Positions 10,289-22,066 of a DNA stretch of 64,000 nt are shown piece after piece. Every line of letters begins with the position of its first letter. The stretch's first letter is position 1. Location of the stretch: assembly GCA_035235625.1 (NCBI GenBank), contig CP141146.1, positions 14,750,501 through 14,814,500 on the forward strand. The letters are read 5' to 3'. This DNA is from Saururus chinensis. Taxonomy: Eukaryota; Streptophyta; Magnoliopsida; Piperales; Saururaceae. Below the pieces are notes generated by a model. The model searched no databases. It saw only the letters and a program-made list of their open reading frames with translations, and was not told the DNA's origin. Made by a program: the position numbers and the translations under genes.

Positions 10289-12376
10289 TCAGTTATGGAC
10301 TTCAATTATCTCATTAATGTTGTTGAGTTCATCATCCATATCACAAAAAGACCCAACCACCTTCTTACCACGTAACCAATCTTGTGTACAAATCAACCAT
10401 TCAACTGTCTCAGGTAGAAGAGAACTCCTATATTGAGATAGAACTCGTCCACTAGTACTAAAGGCTGACTCTGAAGCAATTGTAGTAACCAGAACTGCTA
10501 GAATATCTTGAGCCATTGCTGCCAAGATTGGGTACTTGGCTGAGTTGGCCTTCCACCAACAAAGGATGTCCAAGTCAACATCCCTATTTTCTAAGTTCGC
10601 TTCAAAATACAACTCTAACTCAGTTTTGCCAATGTCATTGTCTTCAGCACATCCTTGTGCTTCCATCCATTGTTTAATTTCTTCTTCCTCATTCGAAGGA
10701 TTTAATGTCTCACTAGAAAGTGTAACCACATCCGGAACCAGCTTGGACTTGTATTGATCAAATAACAACTGCATCACAGCCAAACTCCTTTCAAAACGTA
10801 GATCCCCCAACTCTTTCCCATGTAGTTGGCTCAAATAGAACTTCAATAACTTCCTTTTATACCTAGGATCCAAAATCAAAGCAATGTCATACGTAATAGG
10901 TACATTACCCCAATATTCGTCATACTTATCTAACATTTTATTCGCCATTGATCTAAGAAAGTAGTCTGCAGAACTTGCACTTCGAAGTAGTAGCTTTCTG
11001 ATTGTTGATATTTCTTTCAAAAATAAATGAACTGCAGGATAACCAACTCCACAAAACAAATTAGTTGCATCATAAAAACGCTTCAAAAAATTACACACAT
11101 TAGTAGAATTTTCCCATTCATCATCAGAAGGCCTATGTTTATAACTTGGATCTTCTTCCTCTAATCTTCTAAAAACATCACGATAGGGCAACACAGAATC
11201 TATCTTTAGATAAGTAGAATTCCATCGAGTGCTAACATCTAAACCCTTCTCTATAGTAATTCCCAACTCAGTTACTAACTCAATAAACTTTTGATGACGG
11301 GAAGGCGAAGCCTTCACATATTTCACAGACTCACGAACATGATGAATTATATCTACAATATCTTTTAATCCAACCTGTACAATAAGGTTTAGTACATGGG
11401 CAGCACAACATACATGGACAAGAGCACTTTCTGATAGAAGAGACCCCTTTTCAGCAAGGTCCCTTACAAGATTTCTTTGAGCAACATCATTACTCGATGC
11501 ATTATCTAAAGTAATGCTACATACTTTGCTATCAATTTTCCACTTCACTAAAGTGGCTTTGATAGTATTATATATTGCCAATCCCGTATGTGGTGATGGA
11601 AGTCGAGAAAAACTAATAATCTTTTTTCTTAAATGCCAATCAGAATCAATATAATGTGCAGTCACACAAATATATCCAAAATTTTGATTTGAAGTCCATA
11701 AATCAGAAGTAATACTAACCCTAGAGAGAAGATTTTGAAAAACATCCATCAATGCAACCTTCTCTTTTGTGTAAAGCTTTTGGCAATCATTCCTAATTGT
11801 AGTCCTTGAAACCATTTTAAAAAGAGGTTGCAAGGTGTTTATAAAATTAATAAAATCATCGTGACTAACAATATTAAATGGGTACTCATGTACTATTATT
11901 GCTCTTGCAAGAGCTTCCCTACTACGTTATTGATCAAATTTAAAAGCAGATATATTACCAAAAGCAGTACTTAAGAGTGGTTGTCTAGGATCTCTATTTG
12001 GTGCCATCTTACAAGAACCATTATTAATGTGTCTTGCTAGATGAGTCGTACCATCTTTACCTTCTGAAACAAACTTATGCTTACAATAATTGCATATTGC
12101 TGCTTCCTGTGCTTCATTTTCATCAAAAACTTTCTCAAAATGCAGCCACACTTGTGACAGACCTCAAACCCTTTTTTTCCTACCGTGGCTACTACTTGCT
12201 CCTGAATCTAGACTAGGATGGGGAGGGGGACATGTAGAGCTAAGGGGAATAGTAGGTGTGGGAGTGGAAGAACTAGCTGGTGCCTAAGAATTAGTTAGGA
12301 GGGAAGAACTAGCTGGGGTGGAAGAACTAATTGGTGTGGAAGAACCAATTGGTGTGGAAGAACTAATCATCTCCAT
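10289..12376 (-). pseudogene. hAT transposase with BED zinc finger, one frame broken by three stop codons
   Basis: A single minus-strand frame runs from ATG 12376-12374 to the stop at 10291-10289: 695 sense or nonsense codons before the stop and no frameshift. It is interrupted by TAG (12286-12284, codon 31), TGA (12166-12164, codon 71) and TAA (11929-11927, codon 150). Order of parts: Ser/Thr/Pro-rich N-terminus with SSSTPI-type repeats; BED zinc finger (about codons 76-130, with CNYCKHKF and HLARHI); catalytic region beginning DLWTSNQNFGYI; CAAHVLNLIVQ; RWNSTYLK; and the hAT C-terminal dimerisation domain (ILCWWKANSAKYP, TIASESAFSTSGR). The family cuts and pastes DNA with 8-bp target duplications. 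All three stops can be explained by single C-to-T changes from Gln or Arg codons. A spliced N-terminus that skips the early stops cannot be excluded. Confidence 0.88.
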
Positions 12377-12394
12377 TAGTAGATACAAAATGAA

Positions 12395-13090
12395 AAATTA
12401 ACACAGTAGAATAGAGATCAGACAAGTCGAAATTAAACAGAACAAACACAAGAACAAATTAGATTATAGAATAAAGACAAGTAAATATTAGACAAGAACA
12501 GACAAATAGATATTAAGTCTAAAGAGCAGAGACAAGAAGAACAAGTACAAATTAAATAACAGACAAGTAGAAATTAGACATGAACAGAACAAATTAAAGA
12601 ACAAAATGGACAAAATAAAAAATTAGTGCAACTGAATAGAGAGTCAGACAAGTCGAAATTATACAGAACAAACACAAGAACAAATTAGATTATAGAATAA
12701 AGACAAGTAAATATTAGACAAGAACAGACAAGTAGATATTAAGTCTAAAGAGCAGAGACAAGAAGAACAAGTACAAATTAAGTAACAGACAAGTAGAAAT
12801 TAGACATGAACAGAACAAATTAAAGAACAAAATGGACAAAATAAAAAATTAGTGCAACTGAATAGAGAGTCAGACAAGTCGAAATTATACGGAACAAACA
12901 CAAGAACAAATTAGATTATAGAATAAAGACAAGTAAATATTAGACAAGAACATACAAGTAAATATTAAAGTCTAAAGAGCAGAGACAAGAAGAACAAGTA
13001 CAAATTAAATAACAAACAAGTAGAAATTAGTCATGAACAGAACAAAATGGACAAAATGAAAATTTAGCACAACAGAATAGAGAGTCAGAA
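12395..13090. repeat. tandem array, about three copies of a 226-bp unit
   Basis: The marker GACAAGTCGAAATT starts at 12421, 12647 and 12873 (spacing 226 bp twice), with a shortened fourth occurrence near 13088. Units are A-rich with recurrent ACAAGNACAAAT-like words and lie within the transposon on the 5' side of the transposase. Confidence 0.85.
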
Positions 13091-13624
13091 GTCGAAATTA
13101 TACAGAACAAATGTAGACAATAACCAATAAGACAATAACAGAAAAGATGAGGATCAATAAGACAATAACAGAATAGATGACCAATAACAAAGCATGGACA
13201 TTAGACAATAACCAAATTGATAAAAAAATTATAAATCTCACAAAGGATGAGGATCAATAACAAAATAGATGATGAATAACAAAACACAGATAAAAATAGA
13301 ACGGATTAAAAATTATTAATTATAACAGAGGATGCAGAGCAGTAATAGAACAAAGGATCAACAAAATTAAAGAGTATAACAATGAATCAATGATGAAGGA
13401 TAAAAAATCTTATTTTTATCGTGGTCCGGTGGAGCTTGAAGTCCACAGCAAGTGTGCATCCAACGGATTTTGTTGGGAGGCTTGGTCGCCGATGGCGATT
13501 GAGAGGTAGAGAACAAATGTAGATGGTTCAGTGACTGTATGATGGGAGATTCACGCATGCAGCACCTCAACGGCGGTCTGAGTCGTTCGACGGAATGAGG
13601 AGGGGGAGGAATGGGGAATGGCGA

Positions 13625-13819
13625 GTGGTCGGAGGATTAGGGTTTTTAGAACAATGGAGAAAGCGGTCGGAGGATTAGGATTTTTGGAGCAGTGAAGAAA
13701 GCGGTCGGAGGATTAGGATTTTTGGAGCAGTGAAGAAAGCGGTCGGAGGATTAGGATTTTTGGAGCAGTGAAGAAAGCGGTCGGAGGATTAGGATTTTTG
13801 GAGCAGTGAAGAAAGCGGT
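13625..13819. repeat. tandem array of a 38-bp unit, about five copies
   Basis: Unit starts at 13625, 13663, 13701, 13739, 13777 and a partial copy at 13815. Each begins with a GCGGTCGGAGGATTAGG-like box. The internal copies are essentially identical, so the array expanded recently. It lies between the 226-bp array and the right terminus of the hAT. Confidence 0.88.
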
Positions 13820-14355
13820 CGGAGGAATGAGAAACTTTGTCGGCGATTTTGGCGAGATCTTGAATCTTGCGAAAGAGGGAAGATAGGCGAAAGCGTCGGC
13901 GACGACGACGGCGACGGCGAGAGGGCTTGCGAGGTAGCAAGCAAAGATAGAAGAGATGGAGAGGGGAGGGTGGAGCCGGAGGGCAAACTGGCGGAAGAGA
14001 GTGAGGACTGAGGAGGGCCAATTGAAGCAATGGTGAATGGCGATTCGGTAAAGAGTGAAGAACGGCGAAGAGCGAGGACTGAGGAGCCGAAGGGCGAACT
14101 AGCGGAAGGGATTTAGGGTTAACCACTTAACCTGCGATGGCCGAATCGAATTGATGAAGGGCTCAAGCCATGGGAGACATTAACGGGCTGGGCCAGGCCG
14201 GGCCGGGCTTTCTCTTTTTTTTGGCCCAGGCCCGAGCCCGGCTTGTTATTACTCGGGCTTTCGAATTACAGGCCCGGCCCGGCCCATTTCCTTTATTTTT
14301 CTGTCCAAGCCCGAAATTTTACGGCCCGGCCCGGCCCGTCATATATGCAGCCCTA

Positions 14356-14363
14356 CTCTTCTC
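14356..14363. repeat. right 8-bp target-site duplication of the hAT
   Basis: CTCTTCTC directly follows TGCAGCCCTA and matches 9874-9881 exactly. Confidence 0.92.
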
Positions 14364-14377
14364 ACCTCGTGCTCACT

Positions 14378-14448
14378 GCTCACTAGGAAAGATTGGATAT
14401 AATCCTGGTGGGAAGTTCAAATTTCAGGACGCGGCCAGTACTCTTCTC
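14378..14448 (+). promoter_or_regulatory. putative RNR1 core promoter (downstream copy of the 71-bp segment)
   Basis: This is the second copy of the segment at 9811-9881. GGATATAATCC offers a TATA-like box near 14398. About 30-50 bp downstream begins a long C/T-rich tract (CTCTTCTCACCCTGC onwards) typical of plant transcription starts, and a good splice donor follows at 14549. I saw no perfect TTTSSCGC E2F site here, although such sites often control plant RNR genes. The assignment rests on position and composition. Confidence 0.4.
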
Positions 14449-15524
14449 ACCCTGCTCCTCGCTTCGTCTCTTTTTCCCCTTTCGTTTTTAATTTTTCCAC
14501 CTTCTGAACCTTCGTTGCGTCCGTTGAAGTGCCCGCCGCTTCTTGTCGGTGAGTTTCCGCCGGCTCCTCTGCTTCATGTTGGTGGTTTTGCTCTTTGATG
14601 CTTTCTGTTTTATTTTGTCATTGGTTTTTGGAATTTTGATGAGAACCTAGATTGAATAGGTGGGTTTAAATCCGATTTTTGTGGGATCTGATGATGGGAT
14701 TTTTTGTTGGTTGTAGTTAGTTTGATACAATGTGTTTTCCCCCTCTGTTTTTCATGTTCTTTTGATTTTTTTGCTCATTTGGGAGGGGAAGGGAAGCGAT
14801 TTGGGTTGCTTAAACTGGTTTAAATTTTTTTATTATGTACAGAAAGGTTCTTTGATATGTTCTCGTATATGGGTTTTCTGTTTTTTTGGATTGCAATTTC
14901 TAGCCATCCCCGTTTCACAGGATTTCCATTTGATTGTGAACATTTTCACTCCCCTTCCCATCTGATTGACTTGCTATATCTTGCGTTCCTTTGATTTTGA
15001 TATGCTTTGATGTTGTTTTAATTCTATTTTTTCTGTAAATGAGGGGCTTATTTCAATGCCTTTAAATTGGTTGCACCATCTGATTTATTGGGTTTTTTTT
15101 GTTTTCTGTTGTTGATCAGCTTTATAGATTTCCATAGAAGCTATATAAGTCTGTCTTCCCCTGGTATTGATTTCATGAAAATTCTTCCCCCTGGTATTAG
15201 AAAGTGTTTGATCGGTTCAACTCTCACCCTGGTATAAAACCTCGTCTAGATTCTGGAAAGTCTATGCGTAGAAACTCGTCTTTTCCAATCATGACTGGTT
15301 TTGATCAATAAGTCTGTGAATTTTGTTTGTCTAGTCAATAGTCACCTGCAATTTTCACTTGTAGTTTTCCAGTTGTCATGTTTATGTATCTATGAATTTT
15401 AATACCATATAAGTTTTTTGCTTATGATATTTTTTGCATCTAACATGATTCGGTTAGTTAATTTGGAAGATTGACTGGTAATTATCTTTCGGTTAGTTGA
15501 TTTCTTACTTGGCACATTTCAGCG

Positions 15525-15592
15525 ATCTCATATGTTCCAGACAATTACAACCCCGTCAGAATCTCTTCTCAGTGAGCTACGGACAGTTGAGG
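15525..15592 (+). other. exon-like island in the RNR1 leader
   Basis: The interval follows TTTCAG and ends before GTTTGC. It contains an ATG-started frame (MFQTITTPSESLLSELRTVE) in a region that is otherwise T-rich and intron-like. I do not recognise the peptide. It could be an alternative leader exon of RNR1 or a remnant of another gene. Confidence 0.3.
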
Positions 15593-16540
15593 TTTGCTCT
15601 CTTTATAATGAAAGCTGCTGGAAGCGGCTGTTAAATTTTGATGCTCCATAATATCTAGTTGTTTTGTTTTCTGATTTGGTGTATTAGTTTATTTCATTAA
15701 AATGCTCTGCCACATTATCTACCTTCCAAAACAATTATATTTTTATTATTTGGAACAATCACTAGAAAACATTCTATACTCACCGGTCTTTGAATTTTCC
15801 ATCTATAGATCAGTTAGTTGCCTGAACTTTTTCAAGGACCAAGAGAGGAAGACAAGAAAATCAGACATTTAACGTTCTGAGACAAGTGGTGCACACTGTG
15901 AACTATCAATCAACTGGACTAATGTTTTGAGCTCTGAGAAAGACAGAGGTGAATTCACTTTTTCCTTGCTGATCTTTTCCTAGTTCTTGTGTCAGTTCAA
16001 ATAAACAATTTTTATCACTTGAATTCACTTTTTTCCTCACATTTTCTTTCCATGTTTTGCTAATGACCCACATAGTGCTTCCTTGTGCACTGTGTAGGCT
16101 GTGTTCTTTTTGTTGGTTGATGCATAGACTGTGCAGCACAGTGGATTGATAATTTGATATAAATTATTGACATCTGGACATCTGGGTCGATTTATTTGTT
16201 TCTGAGAAGCATTTCTTAGTTAGTGTTGCATTAATCTCAGGTGCCCATTGTTGAGTTGAGTGTTGCATCTAGGTAATTTTACTTTAATTGTCTTTGCCTC
16301 CACTGCATATTGCTTTTACATTTTTTATTTGATTTCTAGTATATCTAGCCCTTATTCTAGCTTCTGCAAAGTGGGTGTCTTTGTTTAAGTTGCATATTGT
16401 TTGTTTTAATTTTTACAGGTTGATGATGTTTGTATATTGGTTGTTGTTTTTAGGCGTGTGTTGATGGTTGTGTAGGTTATGCTAGGTTTGTTTCTGACTC
16501 AAATGTGTTGGATTTCTCTACTTGTTTTTCATTCCTGTTT

Positions 16541-17345
16541 AGAAAAGAATGGACGATTGCCTGCAGAGTCTCAATGTGTGTTTTTATTGACTTCGTCACT
16601 TTTGACTGTTTTCACTTTTGTTATAATTTTGGGTTTCTTCTTTTCCTATATTAAAATTGCATGCCAACTCTAAATTGAAGTGATTCTAAAATATGCTCTT
16701 TATCATCTGTTAAGCAATTAAATATATTCTATAAAGAGTCCTATAAAGAAGAAAAATTACAAGGATATATTTGAACAGTACAGAAGCACAGTAGATATAT
16801 TTGGCTGTGGGTTTGATGTGCCTTGCTGTTAAACTTGTTTCCAAATTTCAGCATGTGGTATTACAAGGGTTAGCTGATACACACACATTCGCACCTAGTA
16901 GTCAAATGTTCATATTCGAGGAACCTGATACATGGAATTAAAGTAAAAGCTTCTGCAGATAATTTCTGAAGGTGATAGAGACCCTTAATTTGAAGAAACA
17001 AAGTTAATGGTTAAATTAATACTCTGTTACATTTTTTTACCTTTGACAGAACAAAGCTCAAGCAAGGCTGATAAACGAAACTCTTAAACAAAGCTAATAT
17101 GCATACCAGAGTATTGATGAATACAAGTTTAGCAGCCCAACCCTTCCTTTTTAATTATGTCATGCTTAAAAATTCCTCTCAGTCAATGATCTAATTGAGA
17201 GGTTTGCCGAAATTTTTTTTGGGAGAATCCAAGTGGCAGGTATAATGACTTTTTGCTTATTTATTTTTTGCTTAAATTTTTGTATATGCATTTGAACTTT
17301 GATGTTTAAAGGAATCAAATTTTGAATGATGATCAAATTTGTATT
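16541..17345 (+). repeat. leader block shared in inverted orientation with 26991-28260
   Basis: About 805 bp match the reverse complement of 26991-28260 with only scattered differences. The copy here lacks about 470 bp present in the other (junction at about 17053, where GACAGAACA meets AAGCTCAAGC). The match stops within 30 bp upstream of the RNR1 start codon. Confidence 0.85.
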
Positions 17346-17372
17346 AGGCATTTGACGAAAGTCCGGAGAGAG

Positions 17373-17618
17373 ATGTATGTGGTGAAGAGGGACGGGCGGA
17401 AGGAGGCGGTGCACTTCGACAAGATCACCGCCCGCCTCAAGAAACTCAGCTATGGCCTCAGTTTCGAGCACTGTGACCCCGTCCTCGTCTCTCAGAAGGT
17501 CTGTGCTGGCGTCTACAAGGGCGTCACCACCAGCCAGCTCGATGAGCTCGCTGCTGAGACTGCCGCCGCCATGACCGCCAACCACCCCGACTATGCCTCC
17601 GTGAGCGCCCTCATTGAC

Positions 17619-17714
<96 letters not shown>

Positions 17715-20700
17715 TTTTGAGTCCTTTGTTTTGCATTCTTCAATCCAGTTCTTTTTGTTTCAAAAACTTGCATTTTTGTACAAAGATCGATTAATACTGA
17801 AGTACCCATCCTTTTAAATTGGACTTCTTAGAGTGAGATTTGGCAATTAATGTGATGCAAATTCATTTGTGTGTGCCAGCTTGCGGCCAGGATTGCTGTT
17901 TCCAACCTCCACAAGAACACTAAGAAATCCTTCTCAGAAACGTATGCAGTTTTGTTTTTTTTTTGTCTGCTTACTGTATTTCATTTAAATTTGTTTGTTT
18001 CAGCTGTGATATTATCTGAAACCTGAGGTTTTTAGTGGCACAATCGGATTAGTCATGGTATAACTGACCTGTGTCTCTTCACGGCAGGATCAAAGATATG
18101 TACTACCATTACAATGAGAGATCTGGGTTAAAGTCTCCATTAATTGCTGATGATGTATATGATATAATCATGAAGGTAACGTTTGTTAGTTGAGCCTCAT
18201 GAATTGCAACTTTAGTTTCAGTAATGTAGGTTGAATTAATTATTTCTAGTTATTCTATCTAGATTTGAGGTTAATGGGTCAATTGCCTTAATTGGCTCAT
18301 AAACTGCGAAGGAGTGAATATGTTGGTTGTCCTGGTTTTGATTTTTTTTAATCTTGTGTTTCAGAATGCAGCATGTCTGGACAGTGAAATTATATATGAC
18401 AGAGATTTTGACTATGATTATTTTGGATTCAAAACCCTTGAGAGATCCTACCTTTTAAAAGTCTCAGGGAAGGTGGTTGAAAGGCCGCAGCACATGTTGA
18501 TGCGAGTTGCTGTGGGGATTCACAAGGATGACATTGATTCTGTTATTAAAACATACCATCTGATGTCACAGCGCTGGTTCACTCATGCGTCCCCCACTTT
18601 GTTTAATGCTGGCACTCCCAGACCTCAGGTTCCATTTGCTTCATTCGCCTCATTTGTTCCATTTTCTTTGTTTGCCTTAAAATCTGAGTGCTTCCATTTT
18701 TTTAATGTAAACAACAGTTGAGTAGCTGCTTCCTCATTTGCATGAAAGATGATAGTATTGAAGGAATCTATGATACACTGAAAGAATGTGCTGTTATTAG
18801 CAAATCAGCAGGGGGGATTGGTGTTTCTGTTCACAACATTCGAGCAACTGGGAGTTATATCCGTGGTACTAATGGGACTTCAAATGGGATTGTTCCCATG
18901 CTACGAGTTTTCAATGATACTGCCCGTTATGTTGACCAAGGAGGGGGCAAGAGAAAGGGTAATTGGTCTTGTTACTTATGAATATCATTCTTTGTTATCT
19001 ACCGTGTACTAAAAAAATTATTATTGCGAATATTTTCTAGGTGCTTTTGCTGTGTATTTGGAGCCGTGGCATTCTGACATTTTTGATTTCTTGGATCTCA
19101 GGAAAAATCATGGGAAGGTACATTATTTTTTCTTAAAATGCTCTATCATCGCTTAATTGAGTTAAGTAGGTGTTTGACAATTTTATGGAATGTGATTTTG
19201 CCTTCTAGTGGAAAGAAAGGAATCTTCCAGTTTTTTTATAGGCACATATTCCAAATTGAATTGGCTGACTAACCTGGTCTAGATGAGCGTTTCCACTTGG
19301 GCTGGATAGTGAAATGAGGCCACTCACTTGTTGCCAAATTACTATGCTATTGTGTTACTACATTGTTGACTGGGGCATGCATTGATTGCGATGACTTTGA
19401 GGTATTGATTGTGAAATCAATCTTCTGTAGGAAGAGCATAGGGCAAGAGACCTTTTCTATGCATTATGGATGCCGGATCTCTTCATGAAAAGGGTTCAAG
19501 CTTATGGAGAATGGTCTTTATTCTGCCCTAGTGAGGCTCCTGGGTTAGCTGATTGTTGGGGTGAAGAATTTGAGGAACTATACACACTATATGAAAGAGA
19601 GGTAAGTTGTTTAACCAGCTTGCTGTATATTATTAAATGCTAATTTAATTGTACTTTGATTTATGGGTTGCGTGTCTGTGAACTAGGGCAAGGCGAAAAA
19701 GGTAGTGCCAGCACAAAACCTGTGGTTTGAAATTCTGAAAGCACAGATAGAAACAGGAACGCCATACATGCTTTTTAAGGTATACATGTTGACTACTATG
19801 TTGATCTCCCTAACAAGGACATGCACAAGCACACACCAAAGTCAATCACTATGGTTACAAATTTATACCTTCTAATTCTTATTCTTATTTCAGGACACCT
19901 GCAATAGGAAGAGCAATCAACAGAATTTGGGTACTATCAAATCTTCAAATTTGTGTACAGAGATTATTGAATTCACAAGCCCTACAGAAACGGCAGTGTG
20001 CAATTTGGCTTCAATTGCCTTGCCACGATTTGTCAGGGAAAAGGTAGTTTAATATTCAATTCTTATGTATTGCTATTAATATGATTTGTTTATTCTAACT
20101 TTATTTGAAAAATAAGCAAGTGAAACAATATATTTGTATTTGGAGAAAAAAATGTTAAATGGGTTTTCAAAGATATATTTTCATTGTTTATACTGCTTGG
20201 GTTTTTTGTAGGGGGTCCCTATTGAATCACACCCATCAAAGTTGGTTGGGAGTAGAGGTGCAAAGAACAGATATTTTGATTTTGAGAAGCTAGCTGAGGT
20301 TTGGTTAAAGTTTATGTTCTACATGTTCTTTTGTTTTTAAATGTTTTGCTTGAGTTAGTTTTTCTATGTCTAAACATAGATTTATGTCATTGTGACAGAT
20401 TACTGCAGTTGTCACATCAAATCTTAACAAAATCATTGATGAAAATTATTACCCAGTTGAAACTGCAAGAAGGTCAAATTTGAGGCATCGGCCAATTGGG
20501 ATTGGAGTACAAGGACTAGCGGATGCTTTTATATTACTGGGGATGCCATTTGATTCCCCTGAGGTGAATGAATGGGATGAGCATTGTGCTGCACGAGAAT
20601 GCTAGAAGTACATATCTATAATTCTGTCCTTTCAAGCATTGCCTTTTGACATTTCTTATTCATCTACAGGCTCAGCAACTAAACAAGGAAATATTTGAGA

Positions 20701-22066
20701 CCATATATTACCATGCACTAAAAGCTTCTTCTGAGATTGCTGCAAAGGAAGGTCCCTACGAGACATATCAAGGGAGCCCTGTAAGCAAGGTATGTTCCAG
20801 TGAGTTCTTTATTATTATTTGTTTAAGCTTCTTGAAATCTTTCACTTGTTTGCAATCCACATATTTGGAACCATTATTTCTGTTAGATTTCAAATCCTTG
20901 TTGATAATGTAATAATAAGCATCCTGTAATGCTCTTTTTGTCATTTTATAGATCTGAACTGTTGTCTTCTTTACTTAAATACTTATTTTCAGGGAATCCT
21001 TCAACCAGATATGTGGGAAGTGACTCCATCTGATCGCTGGGATTGGTCTGGTCTGCGTAATATGGTCTCTATTAATGGCATAAGGAATTCATTACTGGTG
21101 GCCCCTATGCCTACTGCTTCTACTAGTCAGATTTTGGGGAACAATGAATGCTTTGAGCCTTACACCTCAAATATCTACAGTCGCAGAGTTTTGAGGTTTG
21201 TGCCATCTTTTGAACCTTGTATGCAGGTTGAATTTCTTTATTCTACCTTAGTCTAATTATGGATTTCATTTTGCAGTGGGGAATTTGTGGTTGTTAATAA
21301 GCATCTTCTCCATGATTTGACTGAGATGGGCCTTTGGTCACCTTCTCTTAAGAATAAGATAATTTATGAGAATGGTTCCGTTCTCAAGATCAGTGAGATT
21401 CCAAAAGAGCTCAGAGCTATTTACAAGTGAGTATTTGTCGATATGCAGTTTACAGATAGGACCGTCTCAATCACTGTTTACTTAAAATGCACTTCTGTTA
21501 TGTTGTATCAGAACTGTGTGGGAGATAAAGCAAAGGACTCTGGTAGACATGGCTGCGGATCGTGGATGTTACATTGACCAAAGTCAGAGCTTAAATATTC
21601 ATATGGATCAGGCAAATTTTGGGAAACTCACTTCCTTGCACTTCTATGCATGGAACAAGGTATTGAAATTTAAGTTAATGGTCATGTCTCTGGTATTAAT
21701 TTCTATTTCAATGATTATTGATCACCCCAATTATCATTCTTAATGAAACTACATTCCTTGTGGATGAAGGGTTTGAAAACTGGTATGTATTATCTTCGAA
21801 CAAGGGCAGCAGCTGATGCAATTAAGTTCACTGTGGATACTTCTGCTCTCAAGGTAGATTTGACTACTTTTTTACGAAGTTCTTAGCAACTGTAATTTTC
21901 CCGCAACTATTAGCTATTATCTGTAATGACTGTTGTCTTGAATTGCTTGTCATAGGATAAACAGGGAAACACCACCAAGTTAGTAGAAGATGACATTGAA
22001 GCAAAGATGGCCCAGGTGGTCTGTTCACTTGAAAATAGAGAAGAATGCATGGCATGCGGAAGTTGA
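17373..22066 (+). CDS. RNR1: ribonucleoside-diphosphate reductase large subunit (class Ia), 17 exons, complete
   Basis: Catalytic large subunit (R1) of ribonucleotide reductase. It reduces NDPs to dNDPs together with the small subunit R2, in the cytosol, for DNA synthesis and repair. Exons: 17373-17600, 17880-17941, 18088-18175, 18365-18628, 18718-18958, 19041-19117, 19431-19601, 19687-19779, 19894-20043, 20212-20298, 20399-20563, 20670-20789, 20993-21195, 21277-21426, 21512-21659, 21770-21853, 21956-22066. Every intron is GT-AG, and the sum is 2,442 bp, 813 aa, close to the usual plant length. The N-terminus ([19 protein letters not shown]) is the ATP-cone allosteric domain. Visible catalytic residues: Cys218 (LSSCFL), Asn427, Cys429 and Glu431 (SSNLCTEI), Cys444 (ETAVCN), radical-transfer Tyr756-Tyr757 (GMYYLR), and the C-terminal redox pair Cys808/Cys811 (CMACGS). 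No lesion was found. The acceptor of exon 16 (GGATGAAG) has a weak pyrimidine tract. Confidence 0.96.
17623..17712 (+). repeat. compound microsatellite (CT)16(AT)29 in RNR1 intron 1
   Basis: About 32 bp of CT repeats run directly into about 58 bp of AT repeats. The array begins only 22 bp after the exon 1 donor (GTGAGC at 17601). Frames reading through it on either strand are not genes. Confidence 0.97.

Larger units (their letters stand above)
9882..14355 (-). mobile_element. near-complete Ac-like hAT transposon, 4,474 bp
   Basis: Terminal inverted repeats begin TAGGGCTGCA and end TGCAGCCCTA. Exact 8-bp duplications (CTCTTCTC) flank the element. Both subterminal regions contain many GGCCCGGCCC/CGGGCC motifs (9895-10045 and 14190-14340), as expected for transposase-binding regions of Ac-like elements. 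The minus strand encodes a hAT transposase (10289-12376). The transposase-5' side carries a 226-bp tandem array (about 12395-13090) and a 38-bp array (13625-13819). The perfect target duplication suggests a fairly recent insertion. Three nonsense codons imply that this copy no longer makes a full transposase, though it might still be mobilised in trans. Confidence 0.92.
14449..17372 (+). other. RNR1 upstream/leader region with a probable 5' UTR exon and long leader intron
   Basis: A C/T-rich stretch ends in CTTGTCG|GTGAGT (donor at 14549), consistent with a non-coding first exon. What follows is T-rich and intron-like. Possible acceptors before the start codon are at 17238-17239 (GGCAG) and 17346-17347 (TATTAG). 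An exon-like island lies at about 15525-15592. The block 16541-17345 is shared, inverted, with 26991-28260. Whether the leader is spliced as proposed needs transcripts; another small gene ending before 17.3 kb is also possible. Confidence 0.45.

Noticed and set aside
13713-14126. 137-codon minus-strand frame in the hAT
   Set aside because: It reads through the 38-bp tandem array and a CGACGA-rich patch; repetitive peptide, no hAT similarity.
14170-14598. 142-codon plus-strand frame
   Set aside because: It crosses the hAT terminus, the target duplication and the RNR1 upstream region, so it is not a unit; composition explains it.
17591-17817. Frames through the CT/AT microsatellite
   Set aside because: Dinucleotide repeats give artificial SLSL/YIYI peptides; they lie in RNR1 intron 1 or overlap exon 1 in the wrong frame.
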